Shown here piece by piece: positions 45,799 to 57,149 of a stretch of 64,000 nucleotides of DNA (position 1 is the first letter of the stretch; each line of letters opens with the position of its first letter). The notes under the pieces were generated by a model. The model did no database searches. It was given only the letters and a program-made list of their open reading frames with translations, and was not told where the DNA came from. The DNA comes from Kalmusia sp. IMI 367209 (taxonomy: Eukaryota; Ascomycota; Dothideomycetes; Pleosporales; Didymosphaeriaceae): the NCBI GenBank assembly GCA_027946365.1, contig JAPEUQ010000010.1, positions 1,426,001-1,490,000 of the forward strand. Reading direction: 5' to 3'. The position numbers and the translations under genes are program-made.

Positions 45799-46263
45799 GT
45801 CGGCGGTTTTGTTGCTTGCTCGTCGATGTGGTATATGAGGTTACCTGACACTAATTTGGCGTGTCGATGAATGAGTATAAGAATACTATGCAAAGGTGAA
45901 GGGGAAATTGAGGTATGTGATTAGTGAGGCCATGTTCGCGTGGCAGTTATTGAAGCTGCAACCTTTACGGTTAGTGTGTTGCTCTGGGCTGTCCTGTGCG
46001 GCAAGCGCTGGCCATTATTGGGCTCCCATCACCGCTCTTTCACTCGGTACGTACGGGAGGCGTGCACGTATGGCCACTCCTGGATTACTTTAAGATCGGC
46101 CCGAGACATACGGCGACTGCGGCTCGTCATCAGCTCTTTCCGTTTGCTGGTCAGCTGCGCCAAATGGCAAGTATCAATCATAGTCTTTACACAGCTCGTG
46201 GTGCCGTCGTTAGACTCAGCAGACATCGAAACTATCGCTAGCAGCCAAACAGATGATTGGGTG

Positions 46264-46306
<43 letters not shown>

Positions 46307-46643
46307 CTCAGCTGTTATCGAGAACATTAGCCAGGGTGGTTGTTCAGGGCAGTGATGTTCGTGAGCATCCTACTTCTTTGAGTTAGGCTGCACAATCCCT
46401 GCAGTGATCAGAAGCTTGGGCCTAGTGCATCACAGCTGCAGCCGCAACACACGTCAACAACAACACTAAACCACCTGCTTGCTTATACGTCGTCTTCACC
46501 ACGCCAAATCTAGTCATTATTGCTGATTTATAGGATATCATGCTGTAGACTCACATTCCTGCGCAATAATTCGTACATTCAGCTTACGCAACCTCGTAAT
46601 ACATACTACCCATCTAGATCAGTCTATCATTTCTACCTTACCC
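45799..46643. other. spacer with GA microsatellite
   Basis: Promoter side of the S1/P1 nuclease gene. Plus-strand frames at 45896-46386 read through the GA tract and are not supported as genes. Confidence 0.5.
46267..46300. repeat. (AG)17 dinucleotide microsatellite
   Basis: Uninterrupted AG repeat of 34 bases, likely length-polymorphic. Confidence 0.95.
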
Positions 46644-47652
46644 ATGAAATATCACTTAAGCTCAGGAGCGTCTTTGCTCGCTCTGGCATCGGCCTGGAAT
46701 ACAGATGGTATGCGACTATCTCACAAACCGTATCATGGCTTACCATAAATAGTCCACAACCAGATTGGCTTCATGGCCGAGCAGTTCCTCGAACCGTACA
46801 CCGCATCCATCCTCGAACATATCCTAGAACCGCAATATAATGGTTCCATCGGCCGCTCCGCAGCATGGGCGGATGGTTACGCGCATACGGACGAGGGCCG
46901 ATTCTCTTACCAATGGCACTGGATCGATGCTCACGATCATCCGCCTTATCATTGCGACTTGGACTATGATAGAGATTGCGCCGAAGGTGGCTGCGTAGTT
47001 TCTGCTATTGCGAATCAGACGGGCATACTTAAGGGCTGCATCGAGGATGTAAAAAGTGGCAGCCTATCCGGTGGCGCTAACTTGACTTGCTCATATGCGC
47101 TCAAGTGGGTGTCGCATTTCCTAGGTGATATTGCGCAGCCACTGCATGCATCAGGACGTGCTGCAGGCGGCAACTTCTTCAAAGTTACCTTTGGCAATGT
47201 ATCCACTGAGCTTCACGCTGTAAGAACCCCAGTCTGTACACTATTCCGAGCTCACAGTCCAGGTATGGGATGGTTACATACCCTACACCGCTGCGAATGT
47301 TTCCGAGCCCTTTTCAAACCAGACCATTGCCCCCTTTTTCTCGTCTCTCGTCTCTCGCATCCGAAAAGACCTGTTTTACGAAGCTCCGTACATGTGGCTG
47401 GCATGTAGTGACCCGACCAAGCCTGTGGAATGTGCTACTCGATGGGCCAAAGAAAGTAACAAGTGGACTTGCGACTATGTGTATAGTCGAGTAGACAACA
47501 CCAAGGACCTCGCCAAAGATGGGTACGCCGTGGGTGGGGTCCCCATTGTTGAACTACAAATCAGCAAAGCTGCGCTCAGACTTGCAACGTGGCTGAATTA
47601 CCTGGTAGACGGCCAGAGCTACACGAGGAGCGACCAGATAGAATTGAGATGA
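46644..47652 (+). CDS. secreted S1/P1-type zinc nuclease
   Basis: Exons 46644-46707, 46753-47219 and 47263-47652 (introns of 45 and 43 bp) give 306 residues, slightly longer than mature S1/P1. The enzyme class cleaves single-stranded DNA and RNA and removes 3'-phosphates using three zinc ions. The signal peptide ends ...LLALASA before a Trp, matching the family rule that the mature N-terminal Trp is itself a zinc ligand. The other expected ligands are visible: VHNQIG, AAWADGY, YQWHWID, SHFLGDIAQPLH and ELHA/VWDGY. The second intron falls between the His and Asp of the last motif. Potential N-glycosylation sites include NGS, NQT, NLT and NVS. Likely role: extracellular nucleic-acid scavenging. 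Confidence 0.92.
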
Positions 47653-48118
47653 GCTTACGAGTTAATACTACCACGAAGTCCAATTTTTGATAAGACCATT
47701 TCAGCTTCTACATCAATCAATCAAAGGAGCATTTAGCTTCAGCTTCGCTTTCTTTATCGTCGTATGTGTCTACATTGCTATATCTCATTTGTGCATCGGC
47801 CGGAAGCTTCCTGCATTAATAGACACTTTCCTTATCAACAATCTCCTTCTGGTCGACAATTACCACTCCCAATTTGGTGTCATCATGAAAATCGAAAGTT
47901 CGCCTCTGGGGCTAACGGTCAGCAACAAAAGACCCGCACGTCAGGGTGTCTAGCGCGGCACCCCACATCACCAGCTCGGTCGGCATCTCGAACCTTTCCC
48001 CACATTCTCGGTATATGAACACTATATCGACTCCAATATGGCAGCCGTCGGATTCGATGTTTGGAGATCCTCTGATCAGTATCCTCCAGACAAAGCACCG
48101 TTCTTAGGAACACGAAGA
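47653..48118. other. spacer without gene
   Basis: 3' UTR of the nuclease gene and promoter of the dioxygenase gene. No gene seen. Confidence 0.5.
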
Positions 48119-49375
48119 TGGCTTTCGATGACATGCAGGACAAGATTACACCAAAAGTATGAAGGCCCCACATGTATGCTCTTGTGCATCGATAGAGCTC
48201 GAGATACACTCGTGAAGCCAGCATTAAGAAGAGTGCTAATGTAATTATACTCTAGAATCCGAGTCGTGAAACTTCGCCTGCGCGGGGAATTACAGTTCCT
48301 CAAGATGATGCTATTCCTGCTAATCGTATGCCCCTGCGCGAATGGCAAGCTTCGCGCAACATCGACCGCGATGCCCAGGTCAAAATCACGCGCGTTTCAC
48401 ACATGCGCTATCAGCATCCCGATCTCAATGAGATAACGACATTCCTACGCGACTTTGGCATGAGCGTGGCCCCGAAGACAGAAGGCAAAAGATGGTTCAA
48501 AGGCTATGGGACAGATCAGTACGTTTACTACGCGCAAGAGGGGGAGAAGAAATTCCTAGGGGGTACATTCGAAGTAGAAAGCTATGCCGAACTAGAGAAG
48601 TACGTACACTATTTGATTCCTCCCAACAACCAATATTTGATAATAGAGACACTGACCATCCCACAGAGCCTCAAAACTCCCAAACGCCTCACCCATCCAA
48701 TCCCTCCATGACGCCCCAGGCGGCGGCCACCTAGTCACCATCCCTGATCCAGGCGGCTTTCCCATCAACCTCATCTCCGGCCAGACCCCCTTCCCCGCCG
48801 GCCCCATGCCCTCGATCCTCACAACCAACTACGAAGCCCACAAGCCGCGCGTAGCCGCCTTCCAGCGCTTCACGCCCGGCCCGGCCGCCGTGCACAAACT
48901 AGGCCACTACGGCCTTTGTGTCACCGACTTCGATTCTGAACTCGACTTCTACACGCGCAACTTCAATTTCGCGCCTACGGACTTTTTGTACGTGAGTGAA
49001 GAGGACAAAAAGAGGGACGTCGCAGCCTTTTTGCACATCGACCTCGGCCCCACCCCCGTAGACCACCACACATTCTTCCTCTCGTCCAACCCCACAGCGC
49101 ATGTGCACCACTGCTCATTCGAGGTGCACGACTTCGACTCCCAGAACCTCGGGCACGAGTGGCTGGCGCGCAAGGGATACAAGTCCGTTTGGGGCGTCGG
49201 CAGGCACATTCTAGGCAGTCAGTTGTTTGACTACTGGTGGGATACGAGCGGGTTCATGGTGGAGCATTATTGCGATGGGGATTTGGTGAGCGAGGGACGA
49301 GCGTGGGATGGGGAGGCCGGGAGGAGTCTTTGGCGGTTTGGGGGGCCGGAGAAGCCGCGGTGGTTTTTGGATTAG
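48119..49375 (+). CDS. extradiol (catechol 2,3-dioxygenase-like) two-domain VOC protein
   Basis: Exons 48119-48157, 48256-48599 and 48667-49375 join to 363 residues; a short first exon MAFDDMQDKITPK is spliced to NPSRETSPARG. Two vicinal-oxygen-chelate domains are visible. The first starts ITRVSHMRYQHPDLNEITTFL; the second starts VHKLGHYGLCVTDFDSELDFY. In the C-terminal domain the iron-ligand set of type I extradiol dioxygenases appears intact: His in KLGHYGL, His in HVHHCSFEVHD and Glu in GFMVEHYCDGD. Such enzymes open catechol rings between or beside the hydroxyls. Substrate is unknown; a role in aromatic or plant-phenolic breakdown or in a tailoring step is inference. Starting at the ATG at 48328 would lose 37 residues. 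Confidence 0.86.
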
Positions 49376-49662
49376 GCCGACAGAGGTTGTTATATTTCCG
49401 TGGAAGAAGAAAAAGAGGGAAGGGCAGAATGTTGTATGTTGTATTGCTTGACTTACTGTCTATATCATCTCATTTGTAGCAACATGCTTCATTGTCGGAT
49501 ACCATTTTTATGTCATACTTTTGACTCTGAACAACAGTCTGTGCTTGTTTTACTCTATCTACACGGTACTATATAGCATACAAAGCGCTCAACGAGCGCT
49601 TTGAGACCACTCGTCTAACCCCATAACCCTATCACCACAAATACAGACACCAAAGCAGGGCA

Positions 49663-52362
49663 TCAAAGCCCCGTCAGAATCCTCACCCCCCAACTCCACC
49701 ATCCTTCCCTCATCCCTCCAAGTACACCCTCGCATTCCTCAACCTTCTCCTCAACGCCCACAACCAATCTCTCCAGCTCCGCCACCCCATCCTCCACATC
49801 ATCGACTTTTGTCCGCAGACTACCAATCTCATACTCTAACTTATCTCCCAGCATCTGCAAATCCCTTATCTGTTCCTGCAACAACGTGCGGTTAGAAGAG
49901 ACGATTTCGTGCGCGTCCTCACGGAGCGACTGGTAGCTTTCGAGTGCGGGATAGTACAGCTCTTCGAGCTGGAGGGTGTCCGATGCGGCGGCGCCGTCGA
50001 GAGCAGTTATGGCGGAGAGGTGTGAGTGTGCCCAGGTGGCGTCAAGGGAGGCGAGGAGGGCGAGGCGGTGGTGCAGGAGTTTTGCTTTTTCAGAGACCAA
50101 GATTGCCGTCGCGAGGCGAGCTTCTGTCGATGCGGTGGAATCCTCGTCCTTGTCCGGGGTGGCGTTCTCGATGATGGACTGCCAACGTAGCACGCTTTCC
50201 TCTGCGATGCTGAAGGAGAGGTGACGCGGCCACCAGTCGTCGTTGCGGTGTGTTTGGTGATAGGGGTCGAGCTGGTCGGCGGATTGGGTACGGCGGAGGA
50301 GAGGAGGCACTTCCTTGTTTTCTTCGAAAGGGAGTTTGGTGTTGAGATCGATGCCGCGGTGGGTGGAACCTGCGATAGAGGGCGAGGCGGAGGGAACCCT
50401 GGATGTTTCGTCTTCGGCTGCAGTATTTTCAGTGGAGGCTGATGATTCGCGATTGCCGTCTAATTGTGTTCTGCTGAATTTGGGGATATCGAGCGTGCTA
50501 GCTGAAGCTGTGGGTGTCTCGGTAAGGATTCTTGCAATGGTTGGCTCGTAATTGCTGATGGTACGGCGTGAAGCCAGGGTTTCACGGCGCAGGTCATGGT
50601 TTTGCTTTGGTTCGGGCAACTTTGCTGAGCTGGAGCCATCTGTACCTTGAGGTACTGGAGGCCATATGTCTGATTGTGTATGTTGCAAATGTAGTGAATT
50701 ACGATGCGATTCATCTTTCGAGGGCTTAGACTGGTGGTTACGTCGACCAACTACGTCCTTGATGCGATGGAAGCCGCTTCCCGTTTCAATTTTCTCGGTA
50801 GCTCTCTTTATGGCCGCTCGCTTCGAATTTGGGTCCTTTTCTTTATCGAATCCTTCGGACGTGATGCCCGTATCTATACGCTTCACTTCTTTGCTGGTGT
50901 GTTTCGAAAATCCATGGCCCTCAAGCGTAGATTCTCTCTTGAGCAAGTTCGCGATATGCGTAGGTTCACGACTATCTGGCGATATGCTTCGTTCTTCTCG
51001 AGGAAGACGGCTGAACATGTCGCCACTTGCAGTCTTGCGAGGCTTTCCGTGCCACAGCCACTTGGATCGTTCCCCGGACACGAGTTCGACAAAGCGGTCA
51101 ATGTCGGTCGTTTCGATATCAGCAATACCAGCTTTTTCACCCGCGCCGACCATATCCATGACCATTTCACCGCCCTTTCCTCCGAGCTCGGCTACGGCGC
51201 CCTTGAACACGCGCGGTACGGCCCAGCTCTCCTTTGTCGCAGCTTTAGCAGTTGCACGCCGCAATCTTTCCAATGTTTGTCGATCGAGATGGCGCGTCCT
51301 TTGGATCCTCTGCGTCTTTTGAAACTGATAGATGCCTCGTCTGGTGCTCTCGATATCAAAGACATCCTTGGCTACGGGTGCGTTGTATGCGCTCAGTCGA
51401 TTGCGGGCACCCATCAGCATACCCAGGAGGGCAGCCACGGTTGTTGGTCCAAGAATGCCATCATGCGGTTCCACAGTGTAGTACTCTGCGCCAAACTCCA
51501 CCCACCAGTCGTTGATCGCCTTCTCAGTCACATCGCACAATAGACCATCCGCATACTCGGGCTCCAGCTTACCAAAGAGCACCAAGGCGACCTGGCACAG
51601 CTTCACAAGCTCGATGACAGAACTGTTCAGCGGGATCTTGTCACTGGTTCGGTATAGCTGGTGGAACTTGGCTTGCGTCGCACCACTCGGTGGAGCAAGT
51701 TTGATCCCAGTGCGGCCAGAGCACCCGAGCCTCTTTAGATTCTCGTTCACAAAGAATAACTCCCGATTTCTCTTCAGATCACCCTCTGGTATAGGGATAA
51801 TTGTCAAAGACGAAGGGAAGCTGCTCAAATTCGTGACCATGACGGTCCCCAGACTCGTGTGTCTCCTGCGCGCATGGAACTCGTCCAGTGCTTTAAAGTA
51901 TGTTCGCAGCTGCGGTGACCATTGCGACTCATCTTTTGGAACGCTGAGTACATGTCCCCACACCACATCCTTAGGATCGCCTGTATACGTGGTTATGATA
52001 AAAGTCGGGTGTATGCGAGAGCACGCCCACTGCTCCACCAGGTATATCTCGTATCCTTCGAGCTTCTCGCGGCGGGACAGTACGGTGGTGGAAACGTCTT
52101 CTTCTAGGTATCGCGCGGCAACGTTATCAGTAAGGACGAAACGTTGATGGGCTGCGGATAGTGACTGTGCGACGTCGTCAATGGCAGTAGTTGCTCTTGA
52201 TAGATCGGTCATGTTCGATTTTGTTTGCTTGGAAACGGGTGCGACAGGTGCAGGGTCGGTGTCATTGGGCGATGTGGGAGTTATCCGTCGGCGGTGATCT
52301 CTTTCCCTTTCCCTCTCCATGTCGCGCGATGCGGCCGTAATGGTGGGCAGGTTGTAAGACAT
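49663..52362 (-). CDS. Stb6-like SIN3-associated protein
   Basis: Single exon of 899 residues from the ATG at 52362 (MSYNLPTITAASRD); an in-frame ATG at 52395 would add 11. The N-terminal ~330 residues match the Stb6/Stb2 family: RYLEEDVSTTVLSRREKLEG followed by YEIYLVEQWACSRIHPTFII, then GCSGRTGIKLAPPS and HDGILGPTTVAALLGMLMGA. In yeast, Stb2 and Stb6 were found through interaction with the SIN3 histone-deacetylase corepressor. The middle is charged and Ser-rich, probably disordered. The C-terminal ~170 residues are helical with heptad-like coiled coils (LQEQIRDLQMLGDKLEYEIG ... VAELERLVVGVEEKVEECEG). Likely a nuclear corepressor-associated protein. It is divergent with the neighbouring Rmd5-like gene. 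Confidence 0.82.
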   Translation of the reverse strand: MSYNLPTITAASRDMERERERDHRRRITPTSPNDTDPAPVAPVSKQTKSNMTDLSRATTAIDDVAQSLSAAHQRFVLTDNVAARYLEEDVSTTVLSRREKLEGYEIYLVEQWACSRIHPTFIITTYTGDPKDVVWGHVLSVPKDESQWSPQLRTYFKALDEFHARRRHTSLGTVMVTNLSSFPSSLTIIPIPEGDLKRNRELFFVNENLKRLGCSGRTGIKLAPPSGATQAKFHQLYRTSDKIPLNSSVIELVKLCQVALVLFGKLEPEYADGLLCDVTEKAINDWWVEFGAEYYTVEPHDGILGPTTVAALLGMLMGARNRLSAYNAPVAKDVFDIESTRRGIYQFQKTQRIQRTRHLDRQTLERLRRATAKAATKESWAVPRVFKGAVAELGGKGGEMVMDMVGAGEKAGIADIETTDIDRFVELVSGERSKWLWHGKPRKTASGDMFSRLPREERSISPDSREPTHIANLLKRESTLEGHGFSKHTSKEVKRIDTGITSEGFDKEKDPNSKRAAIKRATEKIETGSGFHRIKDVVGRRNHQSKPSKDESHRNSLHLQHTQSDIWPPVPQGTDGSSSAKLPEPKQNHDLRRETLASRRTISNYEPTIARILTETPTASASTLDIPKFSRTQLDGNRESSASTENTAAEDETSRVPSASPSIAGSTHRGIDLNTKLPFEENKEVPPLLRRTQSADQLDPYHQTHRNDDWWPRHLSFSIAEESVLRWQSIIENATPDKDEDSTASTEARLATAILVSEKAKLLHHRLALLASLDATWAHSHLSAITALDGAAASDTLQLEELYYPALESYQSLREDAHEIVSSNRTLLQEQIRDLQMLGDKLEYEIGSLRTKVDDVEDGVAELERLVVGVEEKVEECEGVLGGMREGWWSWGVRILTGL

Positions 52363-52856
52363 TTTGAGGCCTGCTGAAAGTCTGCTGAAATCCACAAGCT
52401 CAAGGACGTCGCTCTTTGAATATGTGGTAGAATTCGTCGTAGATTGACAGTGGCCTCTGCTTCATGATGCTCGCGCAAGCTCCAGGGTGAAGCTGCAATA
52501 CCCTTCTGTAGCCCGACGAGGGAATGCGATGTGGCGACGGGACGAGAAGACGGCGCTGCGTATGCGTTCACACACGCACGTTTGACAGTGACATCTGAGG
52601 CCAGAAGAGCAGGCTAGGAACAGCTGCGCGAGGTGGCAGCGGTGCGGCGCAAGAGGCGCGCCTGCTGTTCCCCACGTCACCCGCGGCTACATCCCTGCTC
52701 CGATCACCGAGCTCTACCAACACCAACCCCATCGCCAGACCACCTCACCGCCATGGCCCGGATGGGCTCCTTGCCTGACTATTCACTACCAGACCACTTT
52801 CGCTACCGTCTTCACACTGTCCATATTCACCCGTAGCCATATACACGCGCCACACT
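52363..52856. promoter_or_regulatory. bidirectional promoter between Stb6-like and Rmd5-like genes
   Basis: About 494 bp separates the two divergent start codons. It must contain both promoters; I did not identify individual factor sites. Confidence 0.55.
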
Positions 52857-54322
52857 ATGGCGCCGCCCCCGACCGGTATGCACGAGCTGCTCGAGCAGCT
52901 AGAAGTGCTGGAGAAGACGGCAAACCTCTCGGCTAGCATCGACGATGTGCAAAATGCTATAGATCTGCTCACCGCAGCTCGGGAGAGGATCTCTGCTGGT
53001 GGGTGCCCTTATCGCGCCGCTGAGCAACCCAGGTCTAACCGCGATCGCGCAGAACCGCAGACGGCACCTTTGACACTGGCTAAGCTCCACGACCCCGTCA
53101 AGAAGAGCCTCGAGGCCGCACAAAAGGACATCAAACCTATATACTCAAGCCTGAATAAATATGGCAGAGCTTTGGACAAGGTGCGCTGCACGCTATGCAC
53201 CCTTTGAAGCACGTGCATGTTAACACGGCCGCAGAAGTTCAAAGACAAACCCATTCCGCCTGCCTCCAACGATGCCCTCTCCTCGCATCCGCAACTCGTC
53301 AACCGCGCTATAGCCATGCACCTTCTCCGCGAAGGCGAGTTCTCCGTAGCTTCCACCTTCATTCAAGAAGCGAACCGCCACCCGCCACGACCCGAACCAA
53401 CACCCAACACGCCGAACCCCTACATACACGAATCATGGGAAAAAGATCTCGCAGAAGGTACATTCAACTCAGAGAAGCTGCAGACTCAATTCCAGGAAAT
53501 GTACCACATCTTGCACCAACTGCGGGAAGTGAAGAATCTCGACCCGGCTATTCAATGGGCACGCCAGCGCAGCGATCTGCTTGAGGCGCGAGGAAGCAAT
53601 CTCGAATTTGAACTGTGTAGACTACAATTTGTGTGTTTGTTCATGGGATACAAGACAAATCCTGAAACTACCGACAACGATATGCTCATGGATGAGGAGG
53701 ACCCCTATGGGCCGCTACAGGCATATGCATATGCACGACGCGAGTTTGCACACTTCGAGGGAAGATATGCACGAGAGGTGCAGCAGCTCATGGGCGCCAT
53801 GGCATACTGGCAGAATGTCGTCGATTCGCCCTACCAGCGATACTTCTACAACAACACTGCATGGGAAGAAGTCGCTACGAGCTTCACGCGAGAATTCTGC
53901 TCGCTACTCGGTCTTTCAGCAGACTCGCCGCTCTATATCGCTGCCACCGCCGGTGCAATCGCTCTCCCGCACCTCCTGAAGCTGCAAAACATCATGGAGA
54001 AGACGCGCACCGAGTGGACGACGCAGAATGAGCTTCCGGTATGCCTCCTGCCTCCTTGATCACCATACCTTTTCATACGAGTACTTTGCTAATGGTACAA
54101 TAGGTTGAAATCCCGCTCCCGCCCACCTACCACTTCCACTCTATTTTCGTCTGCCCCGTGTCAAAAGAACAATCCACCGACAAGAATCCCCCCATGATGA
54201 TGCCCTGCGGCCACGTCATAGCGCATGAATCCCTCGAGCGCTTGAGCAAAGCAACACGATTCAAGTGTCCGTATTGCCCGAGCGAGAGCCATCCGCGCGA
54301 GGCGCGTAAAGTGCGTTTATAA
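52857..54322 (+). CDS. RMD5: Rmd5/Gid2-type E3 ubiquitin ligase subunit
   Basis: Exons 52857-53180, 53235-54038 and 54104-54322 (introns of 54 and 65 bp) give 448 residues. Rmd5 is a RING-like subunit of the GID/CTLH complex, which in yeast ubiquitylates gluconeogenic enzymes. Visible parts: an N-terminal helical region, a LisH-like segment ([20 protein letters not shown]), a CTLH-like segment ([20 protein letters not shown]) and CRA-like helices ([20 protein letters not shown]). A degenerate C-terminal RING follows: [35 protein letters not shown]. The missing canonical Cys/His spacing is normal for this family. A TATA-less, divergent promoter is shared with the Stb6-like gene. Confidence 0.92.
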
Positions 54323-57149
54323 ATAAGGGGTATGACAAAGGGTTGAAGAGAGCGTTTCGCGTGGGGTGTAGGTGGGTGAAAGATATGGGTTTGCATTGGA
54401 TTGCACGGTGCGGGGTTCGGGTGTTCAAGGGCGCTTCGGGATGGAATACTCAAGCGCGGACATGTTGTATGTATCTATGCGTTTGAATTTGGCGTTTCGG
54501 GCGCTCGAGCGGGCCATGCATGCGAGAGCGCTTTTTCTATGTACATGTTGCGGGCTTATCCCTTCATGATTATATCGCGTTAGGTAGATAACTGACACAG
54601 CATCGATCCAGCTGCTGAACAGTCCATCCATCTCTTCTTCTCCTGTATCGTCTCTTCTCGTTTTGCATGACTGAAGTGTGGAGCGCGGTACGAGACACGA
54701 GACGCGTTTGTAGTGCACTGCGTGGAGCTTACCAGTAATGCAACCTATTCCGATGTCTCATCTACACTTGCCAATTGTACATTTGTGGCGAAGCGCCCAT
54801 GGGCCACGATGTCCAACGCGAGTACTCTCAGATATCCAGCACAGCGCAATGCTGATGGTGTAGTGTCGGCGCGAGCTTCGAGCAACTGGCTCGACGAAAA
54901 TGACCCAATAGTTCTCTCCCTCCAACATAGTACTTTGTGTTTGATGGTAGAGAACGTAGAGGCATGCAGTATACGTGTGCACTATGGGAGCTTCTCCTGC
55001 GCTACGATATCTTCGACGGTTTTAAACAGGCTGATAAAGGAGTTATGTGGTCATACATAGCGCCGTACTACGCGACGTGTTGATTTCTTCGTCCAAAGTG
55101 GTGCGAGAGGAACTATTGATAGGTGTTCGAGCGAAAAGAGGGAAGATGGATGTGTAACGTGAGAAACATGTAGAATTTGTACTACCCGGTGGATTCATTG
55201 CGAAGGGGGGGTTAAAAGCGGTAACCTTTGTGTTAGTCGTTCCTAGCATATTGCGGTAAGCGATGTGAATGCGCGCGAAGTGTAGCTATAGATGACGTTG
55301 AAGATGGTTATCCGGGGGTAAAGTCTACCAAGGGGTTTTTTGACATGTTGGGATCGCCAGATAGGTCATCGTTTCTAGGGCGAATAGATGTGTTGATACA
55401 CCGGGCGTGTGTGTCTTGTACCGGCGGAGCATGTGAAATCGTATCGTATGTAGCGCAGACGGAAGATTGAAATTTCCGCGAGCCGACCATGTTCGAATGG
55501 AAGCTGCCGTGCAGTAGCGAAGCCGAGGTCGTCCAGGGTAGATACTCTGGAGTGACTGAGCGGACCGTGACATCGGAGAAGAGACAGGAGCGGGTGCGAG
55601 ATCTGTTGCGTACATGATCTCGCTGCCGCTATCGCACGCGCGCCCTACAACGACCCACATGCTACAGATACGGATCACCTAGTGGCGATGTGAAGTTGAC
55701 CTTATCAAAATACGGTCTGGGCGTTATAGATTCTACGATTGTGCTAACGGCCGAGTTCCGAGGGGTGTGTCTACTCAGTCGTATTTGCGCGTGTTGCTTG
55801 GCAGATTCGCATGCCGAACAAGAGGCTGATTTGCGGAAAGGCAGTATCCTGCAACTTGAGACTTGAGGGCAGTAATTGGTAGTCGAGATTGACAGATCTA
55901 CTGCCCAACAATGGTGATGTGTGCGGTCTGTACGAGCTACGTTACATGATTGGCATGTCGTTGCTCACCTGTCAGCAGCATCCTACGTCTGACTCCCCAA
56001 TGTTGCCCTATTGATAAGGAGAGAGAGTCGAGTGTCTGGACTGTGGTCGAGTTATACTCTGCCAGCCTTGAAGCGCCGCGCATTGCGATGCCTAGGATGC
56101 ACTCAGGCGACTCCCGAACCACTGTTCTGGTAGTCAAGCCGCATATTGATAAGATCCCAGTCCCTGAAACGCCCTGAATCGGTCACAGAGAGTCGATGGC
56201 TGCAGGTGTCGCGTGAGACTGCACCGCGCGTTAACAGCACCACTGCCCTGGTTATCGGATACTGAGAAGTCTCGAGTGGTCGCACGGTCGCGTTAAAGTG
56301 CGACGAACTTCTTCTCGAAGAGACGGTCTGGAAGGATTTGGAAGCCGTCTCCGGCGTTAAGCCTAGCTGAACCAGCTTCCACAACCGGGAGGTGGGCACG
56401 AGAGGCGGGGTGGCACCGATTCTACCCATGCTGATCACCCTGGAGATCGAAGCCGCCTGCAAGACATTCCCGTTCAGGCTGAGGAATGTTTGCCTAGACG
56501 AAAAGCGAGCCAGAGGTGTGTTGCGGCGCAGCGTGGGTGTGTTGGAATCCTGTGCAGAAAAGTCTTCTCGAGCGTACCAAAGTAGACGAAGAAGCGTCGT
56601 CTCCTTCTCGGCATTCACGATGATAACCAAAATTGAACCAAAGGAGCCTCCGCCACGCGAACCTGAAGAGGAGCCTCAACCGACGCCCCGCGTTGTGTAG
56701 CGCGGATTCGCCGCGCTTATCTCTTACCCCAGCTGCGATATCAAACGGCCAACAAATGAGAACGGGCCAACCCCATCCCTCGTGATAAGAACCCGGTCAG
56801 CAATTGCAGGAGTGTCCGAGCAAACATTGGGGGATTGACGAGGCCAGAAGCGCGAGTTCTTGGTAAGAATAGGGCAGAGGCGGACAAGGCCGGTCTACCA
56901 ATCAGAGCTCTCCCTCGGCGTCCCCACCAGCCTGGAAGAGGCAGCTGCCACTGCCCGGCCAAGGACCCACTACGCACAGAGCTTCGAGGGCCCGAGGGTC
57001 GTCTAGGCCGAAGCTGTGGTCCACGCCCCCGTTCTGTAGCGGGTAGGTTGACCACAAATAAAATCCGTCGCGTGGCCCAGTGAGCTGTCACCAGTTCCTC
57101 GCCCTTCTCAATCGTACCTGAGGAATTGCCAATCGTGCCAATTGCCACC
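54323..57149. other. 2.8 kb spacer without supported gene
   Basis: Frames such as 54713-55060 (+), 55325-55678 (-) and 56103-56630 (-) / 56392-56700 (+) overlap on opposite strands and show no domains or clean splice structure. The last ~100 bp are the leader of the nucleoside transporter gene. Confidence 0.45.

Noticed and set aside
55325..55678. 117-codon minus-strand frame
   Set aside because: No recognisable motif and no splice support; typical chance frame in spacer.
56103..56700. 175-codon minus frame and 102-codon plus frame
   Set aside because: They overlap on opposite strands, neither shows motifs, signal peptide or splice sites, and neither translation looks protein-like.
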